This document shows positions 1 to 10,849 of a stretch of DNA of 35,000 bases, one piece after another (the stretch's first letter is position 1; each line of letters opens with the position of its first letter). The notes below the pieces were generated by a model. It was not told the DNA's origin, made no database searches, and saw nothing but the letters and a program-made list of their open reading frames with translations. This stretch comes from Halocaridina rubra (taxonomy: Eukaryota > Arthropoda > Malacostraca > Decapoda > Atyidae), in assembly GCA_037179515.1 (NCBI GenBank), contig JAXCGZ010016988.1, positions 212,501-247,500 of the forward strand. The letters run 5' to 3'. The position numbers and the translations under genes are program-made.

Positions 1-17
1 CTTCATGACCGACAAGA
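1..17 (+). CDS. Possible 3' end of an upstream CLCA exon
   Basis: The window opens with 17 bases followed by a donor-like gtaaga at 18. Read with one leading base they give Phe-Met-Thr-Asp-Lys plus one base of a split codon. That is the phase needed by the next exon at 1646, which starts with two bases of a codon. The match is in phase only; the piece is too short to recognise by homology, so this is a tentative call. Confidence 0.4.
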
Positions 18-1645
18 GTAAGATTTAAAGCATTCATTCAAGTAATTTTTTCGCATTACTTACAACTGTGCTAGCACTGCATCACTTTAAAATTGGTAAT
101 AACCATTTATCCTAAAATGTACTCAACTGAATATCTCCCTAGGTCCAGGTCCACACCACAAAGTTATAACTGTTTGCTTTTGTAGGGAAAACAAACAATT
201 CATTAATTCTCTTTTGGTAGTCATTTTATCTGTGGTATTGTTTTGTTCTCTTACATTGATATTATTTTTTCAAGTTGACATAATAATATAGATGCAATAG
301 AACATTTGTATTATTTTTCTAGACGTTTTCTAAAATCTACTTTCCTCTTTTAGGGTGTCATAGAGATTTAAGGTGTTGAATGGTTGATTGGGAGCTCTTG
401 CTTTCCTTTAGAGGTTGTGCTACTCTTAGTTGTTGCTGTCATATATTTGCCTTGCTCCCTTGGTGCTTTAGTTCATCTGTTCTACTTCAAGTTCCCTAGC
501 TGCCATTGTATATTTATGTCCATTTATGCATCCCAAGGGCCTTCACTTTGGGTTAGGTTTGGTTTATGTTTAAAGTTTGTGATGTTATATAGATTACTCA
601 CCATTTTTTGGATTTTAGATCCTTCATTTGCAGCTGTGTTCCTATTAAGCAACATTTTATTTTCAAGTTTTCTTGTCCTTTTTAATGTGTAAGATGTAGG
701 TACCAATTTTTTGTGGGTCCCTTTTGTGCCTACTGATCTCATGCTACATTCTGCAGTTGGTTTGAATTTTTTTCATGCTTGGGGCCTTCCATTTTCTTTA
801 TTTTATGTATGATTCACATCCCCCCCCTTCCTTGCAGTATATTTTTCATCGTGCTTTGTGGGCATGCAATTATTCTATTTTCCGTGGCTTTCAGTTTCTG
901 CCCTTGAATTATTTCCCATTCCTCTGGCTTGGCATAAACATTGTGATTGTGAGTCTTGCATCTCTTGATAGAATGCTGTAATGTGTTTCTTTAGCAGATT
1001 TGTTTGTATAGCTGTCATGACCTAAGAGGTGCTCCCTTTAGGTTTGGCTCCTTTGGGATTCAGTCTTTTCTTTCTTGTTTCTCTTGAGAGCTACATACTT
1101 CAGGGTAAAACCCAAGTTAAAGTATGTGTTTTTCTTCTTTATTTTATGGTTTTATGTCTCGCAAGTTGCGCTATTTTCTTCTGTACTAGGGAAGAGAGAT
1201 GATTACGGTATTGCTTTATTTCCTGAATGCTGGATATCGGTACCTTGCTGTTTACTAATAAGAAATCTTTCTTTAGGTGTTTTAGTTTTGATGGGCTGTG
1301 GATTTATATATTGGCTGTGTTTAGTCAGGACTCTTCCCATTTTGGTTTGCGACTTTGGTCCTTTCCGTCCTTCAGAATCAAACCTGATTCTTTATTTAAG
1401 TGTCCATTTTTGCTTTATGCTTGGTAGTCAGAGTACTCCATTTGGTATGTTAGTCTTTTGGGTAAGAACTCTAGCCTGTGAATTTACGCGAGCTAAACAT
1501 CAGCTATCAGGGCAGAAAACTTCCAAAAATAGATGTATGTATAATACAGCCTTTGAGTTATCTCCATTTGTTCAGTTTTGGTCGCATATTTGGATCCAAT
1601 ATGATATATCATCACGTTGAAAAGGGATATAAAATTCATTTTCAG
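18..1645 (+). other. CLCA intron, no other feature seen
   Basis: T-rich sequence between the possible donor at 18 and the acceptor at 1644-1645. Several open frames occur (for example 384-692 and 1075-1620). Their translations are Phe/Leu/Cys-rich low-complexity strings with no motif, as expected of T-rich intron. I see no transposon or RNA gene here. Confidence 0.5.
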
Positions 1646-1746
1646 AGAGACCAGATTATTGCTGTGGAAGTGTGGTGCCAATTGATTTGAGCAATGCCCT
1701 AACCACTGGATCATTCAATCGAGTAGCAGTGGGTGGATCACTGAAG
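1646..1746 (+). CDS. CLCA exon with CCGS motif
   Basis: A 101-nt exon between a pyrimidine-rich acceptor (ttttcag, AG at 1644-1645) and a donor gtattt at 1747. Read with two leading bases from a split codon, it encodes 33 residues containing DYCCGSV and ending GSFNRVAVGGSLK. The Cys-Cys-Gly-Ser stretch followed by a Gly-Ser-Phe x-Arg-hydrophobic, Gly-Gly-Ser-hydrophobic block precedes the fibronectin-III-like region in CLCA family proteins (established family pattern). It ends on a codon boundary, matching the phase-0 start of the next exon. The other two frames have no family match. CLCA proteins are extracellular metallohydrolase/VWA proteins that modulate calcium-activated chloride conductance. 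The catalytic and VWA domains would lie upstream of this window. Confidence 0.78.
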
Positions 1747-2069
1747 GTATTTAACATTTTATCAAGGGTCTGGTATGCAAGCGTGAAATTCTGATAAAAT
1801 AAATGTATTAAAAGAAATACTGAGATATTTTTGTCATTTGTAGCACAAATTCAAGCCATTCATTTAGAATGTGTAACAGAACATTTATTTCCAACGTGCA
1901 TCAACATATTTTCGTAAGATGTTCCTATTAAACCCCCCAAAATTTTTCTTTTTGTCACTTTCATTTGATGACAATAATATCTAAGTAGCCACTGAGATGG
2001 GCGTATTCTTTAAAGTGTATGGACATAACTAGCAATCCTTGCTCACCAGTATGAATCTCATTCCTGTAG
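1747..2069 (+). other. Short CLCA intron
   Basis: A 323-nt phase-0 intron, AT-rich, from donor gtattt to acceptor ttcctgtag. No other feature is seen. Confidence 0.7.
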
Positions 2070-2262
2070 GTGACTGAAACTCAACCACAGAATGTCTCAT
2101 TATCTGGGGATGATCTAGTTGCACCACCTCTGGATATTTTCCCACCTGCAAGAGTGAGAGATCTTAAAGTATGGCTGACTGAACCTTCACAAGCTTACTT
2201 GAAAACTCACAATATTTCTCTCTCATGGACTGCTACTGGAGATGATCTTGATACTGGAATCG
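2070..2262 (+). CDS. CLCA exon, start of fibronectin-III-like domain
   Basis: A 193-nt exon, AG at 2068-2069 and donor gtaaag at 2263. It encodes 64 residues plus one base. The core reads PPLDIFPPARVRDLKVWL, then an ISLSWTATGDDLDTGI block. The Pro-Pro-x-Arg-Val-x-Asp-Leu-Lys strand and the LSWTA.GDD.D.G block are hallmarks of the CLCA C-terminal fibronectin-III-like domain, whose vertebrate members carry a closely similar LTWTAPGDD.D.G motif (family knowledge). Two N-glycosylation sequons, NVS and NIS, fit an extracellular position. The last base pairs with the first two bases of the exon at 6633 to make a Val codon, continuing the domain without a break. The open frame runs on to 2321 past the donor, but those residues no longer resemble the family. 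Confidence 0.88.
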
Positions 2263-2312
2263 GTAAAGAGTTTATTTTTATAGTTTCATCTTCAATGTCC
2301 CACATGATCAAT

Positions 2313-2345
2313 TTGTCCTAGGCTCGAATCACGGGCAGGGCCAGT
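2313..2345 (+). repeat. tRNA-like SINE remnant in intron
   Basis: The stretch tgtcctaggctcgaatc closely matches the B-box region of the tRNA-like SINE at 18716-18790 (which continues ccctgcc where this one reads acgggca). Only the B-box half is recognisable. Confidence 0.35.
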
Positions 2346-3561
2346 ATAAGTTTCTTGTATCATAATACTCTGTAATGATTACATTTGATAAATACGAGAG
2401 TATTAATGATAAATTTTTATGATCATGAATGGCAGTATTTAATTTTTGAATATACAGAGTGATGGAATAATATTTTTGGACAGTGAAAATGTGAAAGGGA
2501 TCATATTATTCTTTCATTCATTCTGTCATATTTTTCAGTCCTGTAGGTTTAAAAGCGAATTAAAAAATACAAGAATTACACGTCTTCTTCTATTTATGAC
2601 TTTCACTAATTCACTGACTCGTACTCTTTTTGCAATTTTAAGCCTAAACCAAAAAATCTTTAATTGCCAGGTCATAAGTTTCCATGGTGCTAACAGCTTC
2701 ATAAAATTTATTTGCGTTCAAGGACAATATGTAGCAGTATATTAAATTAATTCACTAACTTAACACTACCTTCCTGGCTATGAAGACCCTTCCTAGACAA
2801 AGCATCTTTCAACCTTGATAATCTATCTCGTCTTGATGAAACTCGGGTTTGAATGTTTGGTAATATGTGACAGTAATCCTGTTTACCAAGTGCGGCATTG
2901 TCTATTTTCCTGGTATTTATTTCAGTTTCATTTCTCAACTCTGTATGCAGCTTCTGCATCCAACTATCTTAGATATTGCATTCTCCACTCTGTGGAACGA
3001 TGTGGCGACATTAACCCTTTAAAGAAACATTATCTCCAATACTACAGTTTCATCGTTCGTTCATTCATTTGTAAATGCACTAATGTTCATATAATACTGT
3101 AGAGATCTGTCCCTCAAGCATCACAGCATACATATATTTGCCTTTATTGTTCTATTTTTTTGTTTTCTCTGCTTGTTTCCCAACCGCTAATCACATTTGA
3201 TCTTATTGTCATACTCCTCGTTAACTGTTACTTTCCATTATCCTGTCTCCTGTATCATTTTGTCTTAACTTTTCATTATTTTAACCTTTTCTAATCCATA
3301 AACATGCCATAGAGTATAGCTGCTTTTGCTTCTCCAAAAACTTGTCAGACATATTTTCAGGGCTGACTCTTGGTCTACACTATTTGAATCGTATCCATAC
3401 CAATACTGTCCCCTCACTTATTTGTGTTTACAGGCAACTGCTCTCTGAACTAATGTTCCATACACCATTCCTGGTGTGCTTAGGAGACTAATCTCCTTCA
3501 TAATTGGGACTGTCCACATTATCAGTTGTAATTTTGTTTAATGTATCAATTTTGTTTAATG
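2346..3561 (+). other. CLCA intron sequence, nothing clear
   Basis: AT-rich intron between the SINE remnant and the retrotransposon. It has no supported gene. Just before the element lies an imperfect direct repeat of aattttgtttaatgtat (about 3530-3565). Confidence 0.5.
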
Positions 3562-3568
3562 TATATGG
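3562..3568 (+). repeat. Possible target-site duplication, left copy
   Basis: TATATGG lies immediately before the first sequence aligning with the retrotransposon. The same seven bases recur at 6546-6552, three bases beyond the poly(A) tail. This fits a target-site duplication from target-primed reverse transcription, but seven AT-rich bases could match by chance. Confidence 0.4.
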
Positions 3569-4623
3569 AACAGCACTTGGGCACTTTCCTCCCTAACCTC
3601 CTCCTCCTATCTGAAACCCAGTTGTTTATACATGCTTCCACTGACCCTTTCCAAATCTCCCACTATAATCTGTATACTCGTTTTCGTTCCAAAGGTGGGG
3701 TCTGTGCTTACTGCAACATTAACACTCCTACTGTGAGGCTCATGGACCTTGAATCTCCTGACTTTGATGTTCTTTGGCTAAAAGTCTATCTCTCCACTAC
3801 CTCTATCATTCTTTACTTCTGCTACTGTTCTCTAAACTCCACCGAGTTTGTGTCTTTCTTTGAATATCTCTCCTCGTGCCATGAGTCCTTGCTATCTTCT
3901 CACCCACATGCCGAAGTTCTCTACATTGGAGACTTCAATGTACACCACAGTGAGTGGCTTCAGTCTTCTCACACTGATGTGGGAGGAAGCGAGGCTCTTG
4001 CTTTCTCTATTACTCACGATCTGGAGCAAATTATCAAACATCCTACTCGCGTTCCTGATCGTCACGAACATGCTGCAAACACTCTTGACCTATTTTTTAC
4101 TTCTAACCCTTCAAACTACTCTTATTCTGTGCTTTCCCCTCTTGGTAAATCTGACCACTCCATGATCTCTGTCTCTTCCATGTTCGCTCCCCCACCACCA
4201 ATCCCTCCTACTCATCGCCGCCTTTGGCACTTCGAGCGAACCCAATATGAAAATTTGCGTAACTTTCACTTTGACTTTCCATGGGATGACTACTGCTTTC
4301 GGTCCCGCAACCCTGATCGGGTAGCTGTAAAAGTTGCCGAGATTATGACCGCGGGAATGGAGGCGTATATCCCCTCTTCTACAAATACCTTCTCTCCCCC
4401 TAAACCTTGGGTTGACAGTGCCTGCTCCACGGCTATCCAGGCTAGGAATCAGGCTCACCAATCTTACCAAGCCTCTCCTTCCGATTTAACTCGCTCAGCT
4501 TTTATTATAGCTAGGAATCGCTGTACAGTTCAGATTCGAAGGTCTAAGGCTTCCTTTATAAGAAGGAAAGTTGATGACCTTAACTCCTCTCCCACTGACA
4601 AATGCTTCTGGTCCTTAGCCTAA
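3569..4623 (+). pseudogene. AP endonuclease domain of copy 1
   Basis: The frame opens in the middle of the endonuclease fold with LLLLSETQL, the E of the catalytic motif. Then follow RFRSKGGVCAYC, the GDFNVHHSEWL block (catalytic Asp/Asn), TLDLFFTSNPSNYSYSVL and the terminal SDH motif (GKSDHSMIS). These are the ordered motifs of exonuclease-endonuclease-phosphatase nucleases that nick target DNA in non-LTR retrotransposition. An in-frame TAA at 4621-4623 separates the domain from the RT; the reading frame continues in phase beyond it, so this is one disabling point mutation. The upstream ATG codons at 3541 and 3559 lie in the flank and are not the element's own start. Confidence 0.82.
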
Positions 4624-6338
4624 AACCTCTCCAAAAACTTCTGTAACTCAAGCTTTCCCCCTCTCATTCGTTCTGATGGTTCTATAGCTTGCTCTCCCAC
4701 TGACAAAGCCACTCTCTTTGGCTCTCATTTTTCTGGCAACTCTTCTATCGATGATTCCAGCACACCTGTTCCTCAGTCTTTTCCCCTCTCTAACCCTATG
4801 CCCTCCCTTATCCTTTCTTCACGCAAAGTTCATATGGTTCTTCGCTCACTAAAGACAAACAAGGCATCTGGTCCCGATGGTATCCCTGCAAGGTTCCTCA
4901 AGGAGTTTGCAGATGAACTGGCTCCCGTGCTTTGCCGTCTTTTTCGCCTCATTCTGTCAACCAGTATCTATCCTTCATCTTGGAAGCATGCTCTAGTTCA
5001 ACCTGTTCCTAAGAAGGGTGACCACTCTATTCCTTCTAACTACCGACCTATTGCTCTACCCTCCTCTATTGCTAAAGTTTTCGAAACTTTGCTCAATGCT
5101 CACTTCTTGAAACGCCTTGAATCTAACTCACTTATCTCCGATCACCAGTACGGCTTCCGCAAGGCAAGATCCACTGGTTATCTCCTGTCCTATCTTACTC
5201 ATGTATGGTCATCTTCTCTGAGGAACTAGGAAAATCCTTTGTCGTCGCCCTTGATATCTCTGATGCTTTTGACAGAGTCTGGCACAAGGCTCTGTTGGCC
5301 AAACTCCCTGCCTATGGCTTTACCCCTTCTTTCTGTTCTCTGATTTCCAGTTTTCTCACTGACCGTTCCATATCTGTAGTTGTTGATGGCGCTTCATCTA
5401 GCCCTTTCTCTGTTTCCAGTGGTGTTCCACAGGGCTCTGTTCTTTCACCTACTCTCTTCCTTCTCTTCATCAATGATCTTCTATAATCCCCATCTTCCTC
5501 TCTTCTTCATGCCTTTGCCGATGATTCTGCCCTTCACATTTCCTCTGCCTTTTCTTCACAACCTTCATCTGTTTCTCGTAATCAATCTCGTATCACTCTT
5601 TCTTCTACTTTTAACTCCGATTTGCAGAGAGTATCTGAATGGGGCACTCAAAATTTAGTTAAATTCAATGCCTCCAAGACACAGTTTCTGTCTATCTCTT
5701 TATCTTCTTCTCCTCCTGATAACCCTATTGTCTTCGAAACTAATGAAATTTACCCACTTAACTCTATCAGTATATTAGGAATCCATATAGCCTCTAACTT
5801 GTCTTGGAGGAATCACATAATCCAAATTTCTAAATCTGCATCCCAAAAATTGGGGGTTTTGTTTCGTTTTCGTTATTACTTTTCCTCATTGCAGTTACTT
5901 AAAATTTACAAAGGTCTTATCCGCCCCTGCTTAGAACACTGCTCACACATCTGGGGTGCTTCTTCCTTTACTTATCTTCTTGATAGGGTTGAATCTAAGG
6001 CAGTCAGACTCATTAATGATCCTTCTCTTACTTCTAACCTGGATTCTCTCTCTCTTCGCCATAAGGTATCTTCCCTTTCGCTTTTCTATCGCTACTACTT
6101 CTATCGCTGATCTGATGAGTTGGCGAGTTGCATCCCTCCTCCACTGCCGAGGCTGCGTAACACTCGCCAAGCGGCCTCATCTCACAGGTACTGTGTGGAG
6201 ATTTGTAGCTCGCTGATTAGCGACTGCTTCTTCCCATCTACCTCCAGACTCTGGAACTCTCTTCCTCCTTCTGTCTTTCCTAATTCTTATGACCTTTCAT
6301 CCTTCAAAAAGCAGATCTATCGTCATCTCAGAGCCTAG
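4624..6338 (+). pseudogene. Reverse transcriptase and C-terminal region of copy 1
   Basis: The RT starts with the LKTNKASGPDGIPARFLK block, followed by VPKKGD, SNYRPIAL, YGFRKARST, ALDISDAFDRVWH, SSGVPQGSVLSPTLF and the FADD catalytic box near 5513-5527. It ends with the C-terminal LWNSLP and SFKKQIYRHLRA motifs, closing with a stop at 6336-6338. Breaks seen: a frameshift at about 5227, a TAA at 5484 (copy 3 has CAA there) and a TGA at 6108. The protein would copy element RNA at the nicked target. This copy cannot make it. Confidence 0.85.
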
Positions 6339-6542
6339 TCCTCCATATGTCTGGGTCCTCTTTTCTTTGACTGTTTTTTTCTGTCTGTCGTTTTCCTTTG
6401 TGTGACATTACCTCATCTCTGCCTTGCCCTTAACCTTTTTCTTTTCCTTCGACTTGGTATTTTCTCGTGCCTGGGCCTTTGTTGATGAGGGCAGTTTCTG
6501 CCTGTCCCGGTGTCACACTCTTTAAAAAAAAAAAAAAAAAAA

Positions 6543-6632
6543 CAATATATGGCAATTCACTACTATATCTTCGTATTTAAAAATAGTCAATTCATAACCA
6601 AAGAATCTGTTTCTCGTATATTTTTTTCACAG
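6543..6632 (+). other. Intron tail with CLCA acceptor
   Basis: Flank between the retrotransposon poly(A) tail and the exon. It holds the second TATATGG (6546-6552) and ends in a strong pyrimidine tract and cag at 6630-6632. Confidence 0.6.
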
Positions 6633-6858
6633 TATCTGGTTATACCATACGGATGAGTACAGACGTTGGTGAGCTCATGGAGAATGTATTTGATACTGCA
6701 CCTGAGGAATCAGTTGTTCCTCTTAATGTTACCGAGGGAAGGCTGTTAATTGAATCTGGACAAAAAATCCACATAACTAGCATTGCAGAAATGGACTTAA
6801 ATTCTGGACATTCATACTACTTTGCATTGAAAGCAGTCGATAAAGCTGGTCTTAATAG
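6633..6858 (+). CDS. CLCA exon, end of fibronectin-III-like domain
   Basis: A 226-nt exon after tttttttcacag, with consensus donor gtgagt at 6859. Joined to the previous exon it reads GIVSGYTIRMSTDVGEL, then a block ending SGHSYYFALKAVDKAGLN. In CLCA proteins the same domain shows a Tyr-x-Ile-Arg-hydrophobic-Ser strand and a final YVAI/FAIxAxDxxxLxS strand (family knowledge), so this completes the fibronectin-III-like sandwich. It contains the sequon NVT. It ends two bases into a codon, completed by the first base of the exon at 7856 to give Ser. Confidence 0.9.
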
Positions 6859-6942
6859 GTGAGTTCGTATTAATGAAAGTATAGCACAATTGCAATGCAG
6901 CCACACATTTTTAAAAGCCTTCAAATGAATCACCCTTTACTG

Positions 6943-7007
6943 TCGAGCTTCAAACGTGAGACCTCTAAAACAGAAGTCTACAACTTAGTGTGCTGAGCCA
7001 CAGAGGT
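6943..7007 (-). repeat. tRNA-derived SINE fragment in intron
   Basis: Read on the - strand, this begins with a variant of the tRNA D-arm (tgtggctcagcaca), has a central gacttctgttttagaggtc anticodon-arm-like segment and a B-box-like cgtttgaagctc. That order is typical of a tRNA-derived SINE head. It is too diverged, and lacks an acceptor stem, to be a functional tRNA. Confidence 0.45.
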
Positions 7008-7855
7008 ATAACAGTAAGAGGTATATTATTTGAAATATTAGCATTCTTTGAGACCCTACCTCATAAACTCTTAGCGACAATACCAGAAATGCAGTGGCTG
7101 TGTCATCATGTAAATTGTGGGTGCTTTATTAGAATGATGAAACTTGAAAGTGAAATATAGTATTCCAGATAGAACAAACAGTTTTTTTTTGTGATAATGT
7201 GACATGGATTATGCAGTGGTGAAATAAATATGTAAATATTACAGATTGTGAAAGTATAAGAGCTAGTATAAAAATAAAGTAATCACACATACAGAGGCCG
7301 TGGATGTTACTTCTACTTAGGAGACATAGCTAAAAACTAGAGTTCTTACTAGGTTAATGTTATGAAACATTCTTTTTATACATGGCGACTACAGTGTTCA
7401 GAATAAAGCTATTTAAGGAAATAGAAAGTAAAGTATGTAAAAATATGAAATTAAAATTCTTTTTACAATGATTTAGTCCCATATTTATATGCACAAAATA
7501 CTCTGTTCATGTATACTATCTATTGTGTAATGTATTGAGGTACATTGACTCCCTGCGATGATCTCTCGCCTTTTAGACTGATTTATGAAATTTTGGGTAT
7601 GGAAGGGCCAAAAGAGAACTTTGGTGAGAGGAAATATAATAGGAAAAGTTCATACTGCATATAGCAAATAGTTTGATATGGTAGGAAAGCCAAAGAATTG
7701 TTATGTGGTATAGATGTCTGCTGAGATTGCTAAAAGTAAACACTTTTGAATTTAAGACAGCGATATATACTTTATTTTCCTAAACTTAGGCAATATATCA
7801 AATAATATGTACATAAATTATAATCTAATGGGCCTCTATTGTTTTTATATTACAG
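7008..7855 (+). other. Rest of CLCA intron, nothing else seen
   Basis: AT-rich sequence up to the acceptor tttttatattacag. No repeat or open frame of note. Confidence 0.6.
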
Positions 7856-8381
7856 TCAGGTATCAAATATTGCTGTCATAGGACCAGTTGCTTATATACA
7901 GAGGCTTGACGATCCCCTAAGTTCCTTCACGTTTTCACCAACATCTAGTGTTGATGTTTATTACCCAACTTTAGAAGAAGAAGCAACTTATTCGTCATCA
8001 GGGTTTGCATCATATTCTCCTATCTCAGAAGTTGAGGTTCCTTCTTCATCGTTTGAAGAATTAATATCTGAAGCAGATCTCACTCCACTGGAAATTGAAT
8101 CCGTATCAGATGAAGAACTTGTGTCAGAGGAAATTATTTTGCCAGAAAACGAGACTTTAGGCATTAGTATAACTACAACAGCATGGGTCCCCAAAGCTGA
8201 TGAGGTGACCCACACAGTATCTCCAGAGGCTTCTTCTCCTGAACCAGCGGATAAACCTTTACTGGCAATACCAGTTTGGGCAATAGTCGTCATTGTGGTG
8301 TTCCTTCTTCTAATTATTGTGATCGTTTCTGTTATCCTTTCCAAAAGACGATACGGCAAATATGACTGTGTAGAAACGTGA
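7856..8381 (+). CDS. Last CLCA exon: stalk, transmembrane segment, tail, stop
   Basis: Starts after tacag (AG 7854-7855) and encodes about 175 residues to a TGA at 8379-8381. It opens SQVSNIAVIGPVAYI, matching the conserved VSNIA strand that follows the fibronectin-III-like domain in CLCA proteins. Then comes an acidic, Ser/Pro-rich linker of about 110 residues with one sequon (NET), then a hydrophobic stretch of about 24 residues (about 8268-8340, starting IPVWAIVVIVV). A basic stop-transfer SKRRYGKYDC and a short tail end the protein. This predicts a single-pass, type I topology with the FN3-like region outside. Some CLCA members are membrane-anchored this way and others secreted (family knowledge). 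The Glu/Ser-rich stalk looks lineage-specific. Confidence 0.88.
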
Positions 8382-9257
8382 AAACGGGAACTTTGTAAAC
8401 AGTTCAAAGAGTGATATCTAGTGAAAAAAAAACAGTATATTTTTAGTTTTTAATAAGCAGTAGAAGCTTATGAAACATAGCATTCTATATTACTCTAAAA
8501 GACTCTTCTGCACATGACCAGTCAGATTTGCTACTCTGCACTTGAAAAGAACATATTTTAGAGCAAATAAGCATAGATTGTATATTATTAGACCATCTTT
8601 CAAATGCTTTAAGTGCTGCAAGACATTTTCTTGGTTGTGCTTCAGAGAACATAGAGTAATGCTGAAAAGACACTCAGCTTCCATTTCAAAAACTCTCAGT
8701 AGAGTAATATACGCTGCTTAAATCATAATTATCGCAGTTAAGCTATGAAAATCATTATTATGTAAAGTAACTTAAGGAATTAAGTTTATGAGATTTATGA
8801 ATATAGAGAAATTTATTTATAACTCAGATGCCTTTAAAGTATTGTTGTAATGATATGAAATATATGTTTACATAACAGAAGGTCGTAAGTATTCTCCACT
8901 TATCCTTCCATCAGCTGTTGGGACTTCTAGAGGTAAAGCAAGTGTAAAAATCTTTCCCTCTGTCTAAAAAGTATTTTGTGATATATTTTTTTGAAGGTTG
9001 AGGGCAAGGCTAGTTCGTGACTATAAATCTTTCATTATCTTTTTACTTGCAAAAAATAAGGGATTTTATAATAACTGTAAAATCATTAGTGCCCCAAATT
9101 TTGTAATGTTTGCTGTCTTATGATTTTTTTTTATATATATGCAATTATGCTGATTTCTATACAGTATTGCTCTTCGAGCAAGCTTTATTTATTGATATAG
9201 GTTATAATCAAAGTTTGTGTCCTCCTCTTCTTATCTTGTAGCGTTTATTGGGATTGA
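8382..9257 (+). other. CLCA 3' UTR and flank
   Basis: AT-rich sequence after the stop codon. The 3' UTR must begin here, but I see no AATAAA within this stretch, so its end cannot be placed. Open frames on the - strand at 8485-8684 are two overlapping frames of the same bases with no recognisable protein. Confidence 0.5.
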
Positions 9258-9400
9258 GATTAAGTAAACTTTATTGACCCCCAGAACATTAAGTAACCTC
9301 TAAAATTGTTAGGTTAAGATAGACATTAACCTAACCTAACCTAACCTAACAACTTCCAGAGTTATTTAATGGTTTGGGGGTCACTCATCTTTACTTGATC
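9258..9400. repeat. Fold-back (MITE-like) inverted repeat
   Basis: Two imperfect arms of about 60 nt face each other. The left begins gattaagtaaact and contains tgacccccagaacattaa. The right, read on the - strand, begins gatcaagtaaaga and contains tgacccccaaaccattaa. Both arms run into ttgttaggtta near the centre. The hairpin could be a small non-autonomous DNA element. No clear target duplication was found. Confidence 0.6.
9327..9350. repeat. Interstitial telomere-type repeat (TTAGG)n
   Basis: Nearly five perfect tandem CCTAA units (TTAGG on the other strand), the common arthropod telomere repeat. They sit in the loop and inner arm of the fold-back at 9258-9400. Confidence 0.7.
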
Positions 9401-10849
9401 CGTTTATGGTGTCCTGTCCGGTTTGTAAGGTACTCTTTAAATCACATTGATGTTTATCCACTCTGGGAAGTTGATCAACACTCTTTTACTCTGTGATCCA
9501 GGTTGGGTTTCTGAACACATTAGGTCATTACCTATCAAGATGATGTTTAGCATGAACTGTACTGGAAGCCAACCTCAGAGTTGCTAGCTCCGTTGTTCTT
9601 TTTTTATACAGTATACTGTACTATTTTCGTTAGACAGCAGAGATGCTATGTACCTTAGGGGATCTTGAGGAAGTTTTGCCTAGGGCTGATTATTCTGTAT
9701 TCTACACTGAGTTTCCGTAGACTATATCCTGATAACAACAATTCAACATTGAAGATTTTACAATAGATTCACCCAATTCTACTAGATGCGCCTTTTCATC
9801 ATGCATTCCCGTAGCTAGTAATACTATAAAATGTAGTAAATCCATATCTTTCTTGAAATATGATATAAATTTTCATTTTTATTCCCTTATTTTTACAATG
9901 TCAGCATAACTTCATGTGTGGTTTTTTTTTTTGCGTTATGATCAAGTGATTTTGGTGTGAGGACATGCTTTATTTTCGCTTTACAGAGAGTGATAATATT
10001 TACGTGTCGAAAATAATTCAGTTTGACCCAGTTGGATCCTAAGAACTTAGTTTTTGCATTTTACAATTATTAGTAAATTGCCAACATCACAACAGCTGAA
10101 GCTCATCCATTAATCTACTTCATATATGTACCCCTCCCACAAAGAGTCAGTGTATTTGACTTGATTCAGCCATCCACCTTTTGTATTACTGTATTCTTTA
10201 CAATATATATTGAATTGTGTTGGAATAACTATCCAGTGAGTGGTTAGCTAGGAGAACCTCCTTCGATTCGGGCTAGTAAAATTAAATGAGTTTGGAAAAA
10301 TGAAGTTTCACTCTGAAGCTCTTTGATATTTATAGTTGTTAATGTTGCAAAATACTTGTTAGAAAACAAATTGTATGTATTTTCATTGTCTTTAAAGCTT
10401 GTTTAGTCACCACCATCGGCTGTGAATCTTACTTTAGAGGATAAAGTTTGGGTGTAGCAATGTAATTGGATGTTGTTAAAGTGTTTATGGAATTAAAAGA
10501 GAGGTAAATTATGCATAGGTGAATAATAATTGATTAAAGATTAAATATGTAACACCTGATGTGAATTCTGCTGTGGATAAGTAAAGTAAATATTCCTCAG
10601 TTAGTTAAAGCATAGAAGAATTATCATTAGTTAAAAAATCTAATAAGAATCAAACAATGTAGTTATGTTGTAGATGAGTAGAAAATTATAATGTAGGATT
10701 CTATTGGTAGATTACTTGATAAGATGTCATTTTTCACACATGGGATCTACTGATATGTTGGATAAACTGTGCCCCAGCTGATTAGTGTTGAAACTGTCAG
10801 TTGAGACAGGAAATTAAGGGTCAGTTTTTAGCTGTACCTTATTGTGAAT
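9401..10849. other. No recognisable feature
   Basis: AT-rich sequence. The only structure noted is a perfect 14-nt palindrome, tacagtatactgta, at 9607-9620. Confidence 0.5.

Larger units (their letters stand above)
3569..6542 (+). mobile_element. 5'-truncated AP-endonuclease non-LTR retrotransposon, copy 1
   Basis: About 3.0 kb in the sense orientation inside a CLCA intron. It has an apurinic endonuclease domain, a reverse transcriptase, a C-terminal region and a 19-nt poly(A) tail at 6524-6542. It lacks ORF1 and the first part of the endonuclease, so it is 5'-truncated. Domain order and motifs place it among Jockey/I-type non-LTR elements; the exact clade cannot be settled by eye. Two related copies lie on the - strand at 14713-17224 and 21326-22483. 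The coding frame is broken by stops at 4621, 5484 and 6108, and by a frameshift near 5227. Confidence 0.85.

Noticed and set aside
1075..1620. 181-codon open frame upstream of the first clear CLCA exon
   Set aside because: T-rich, Phe/Leu/Cys-rich, no motif. It overlaps nothing splice-consistent, and the CLCA exon in the next bases uses a different frame.
4111..4470. 119-codon frame on the - strand
   Set aside because: It is the antisense of the endonuclease domain of copy 1.
7988..8407. 139-codon frame on the - strand
   Set aside because: Antisense of the last CLCA exon, whose + frame has clear family motifs and splice sites.
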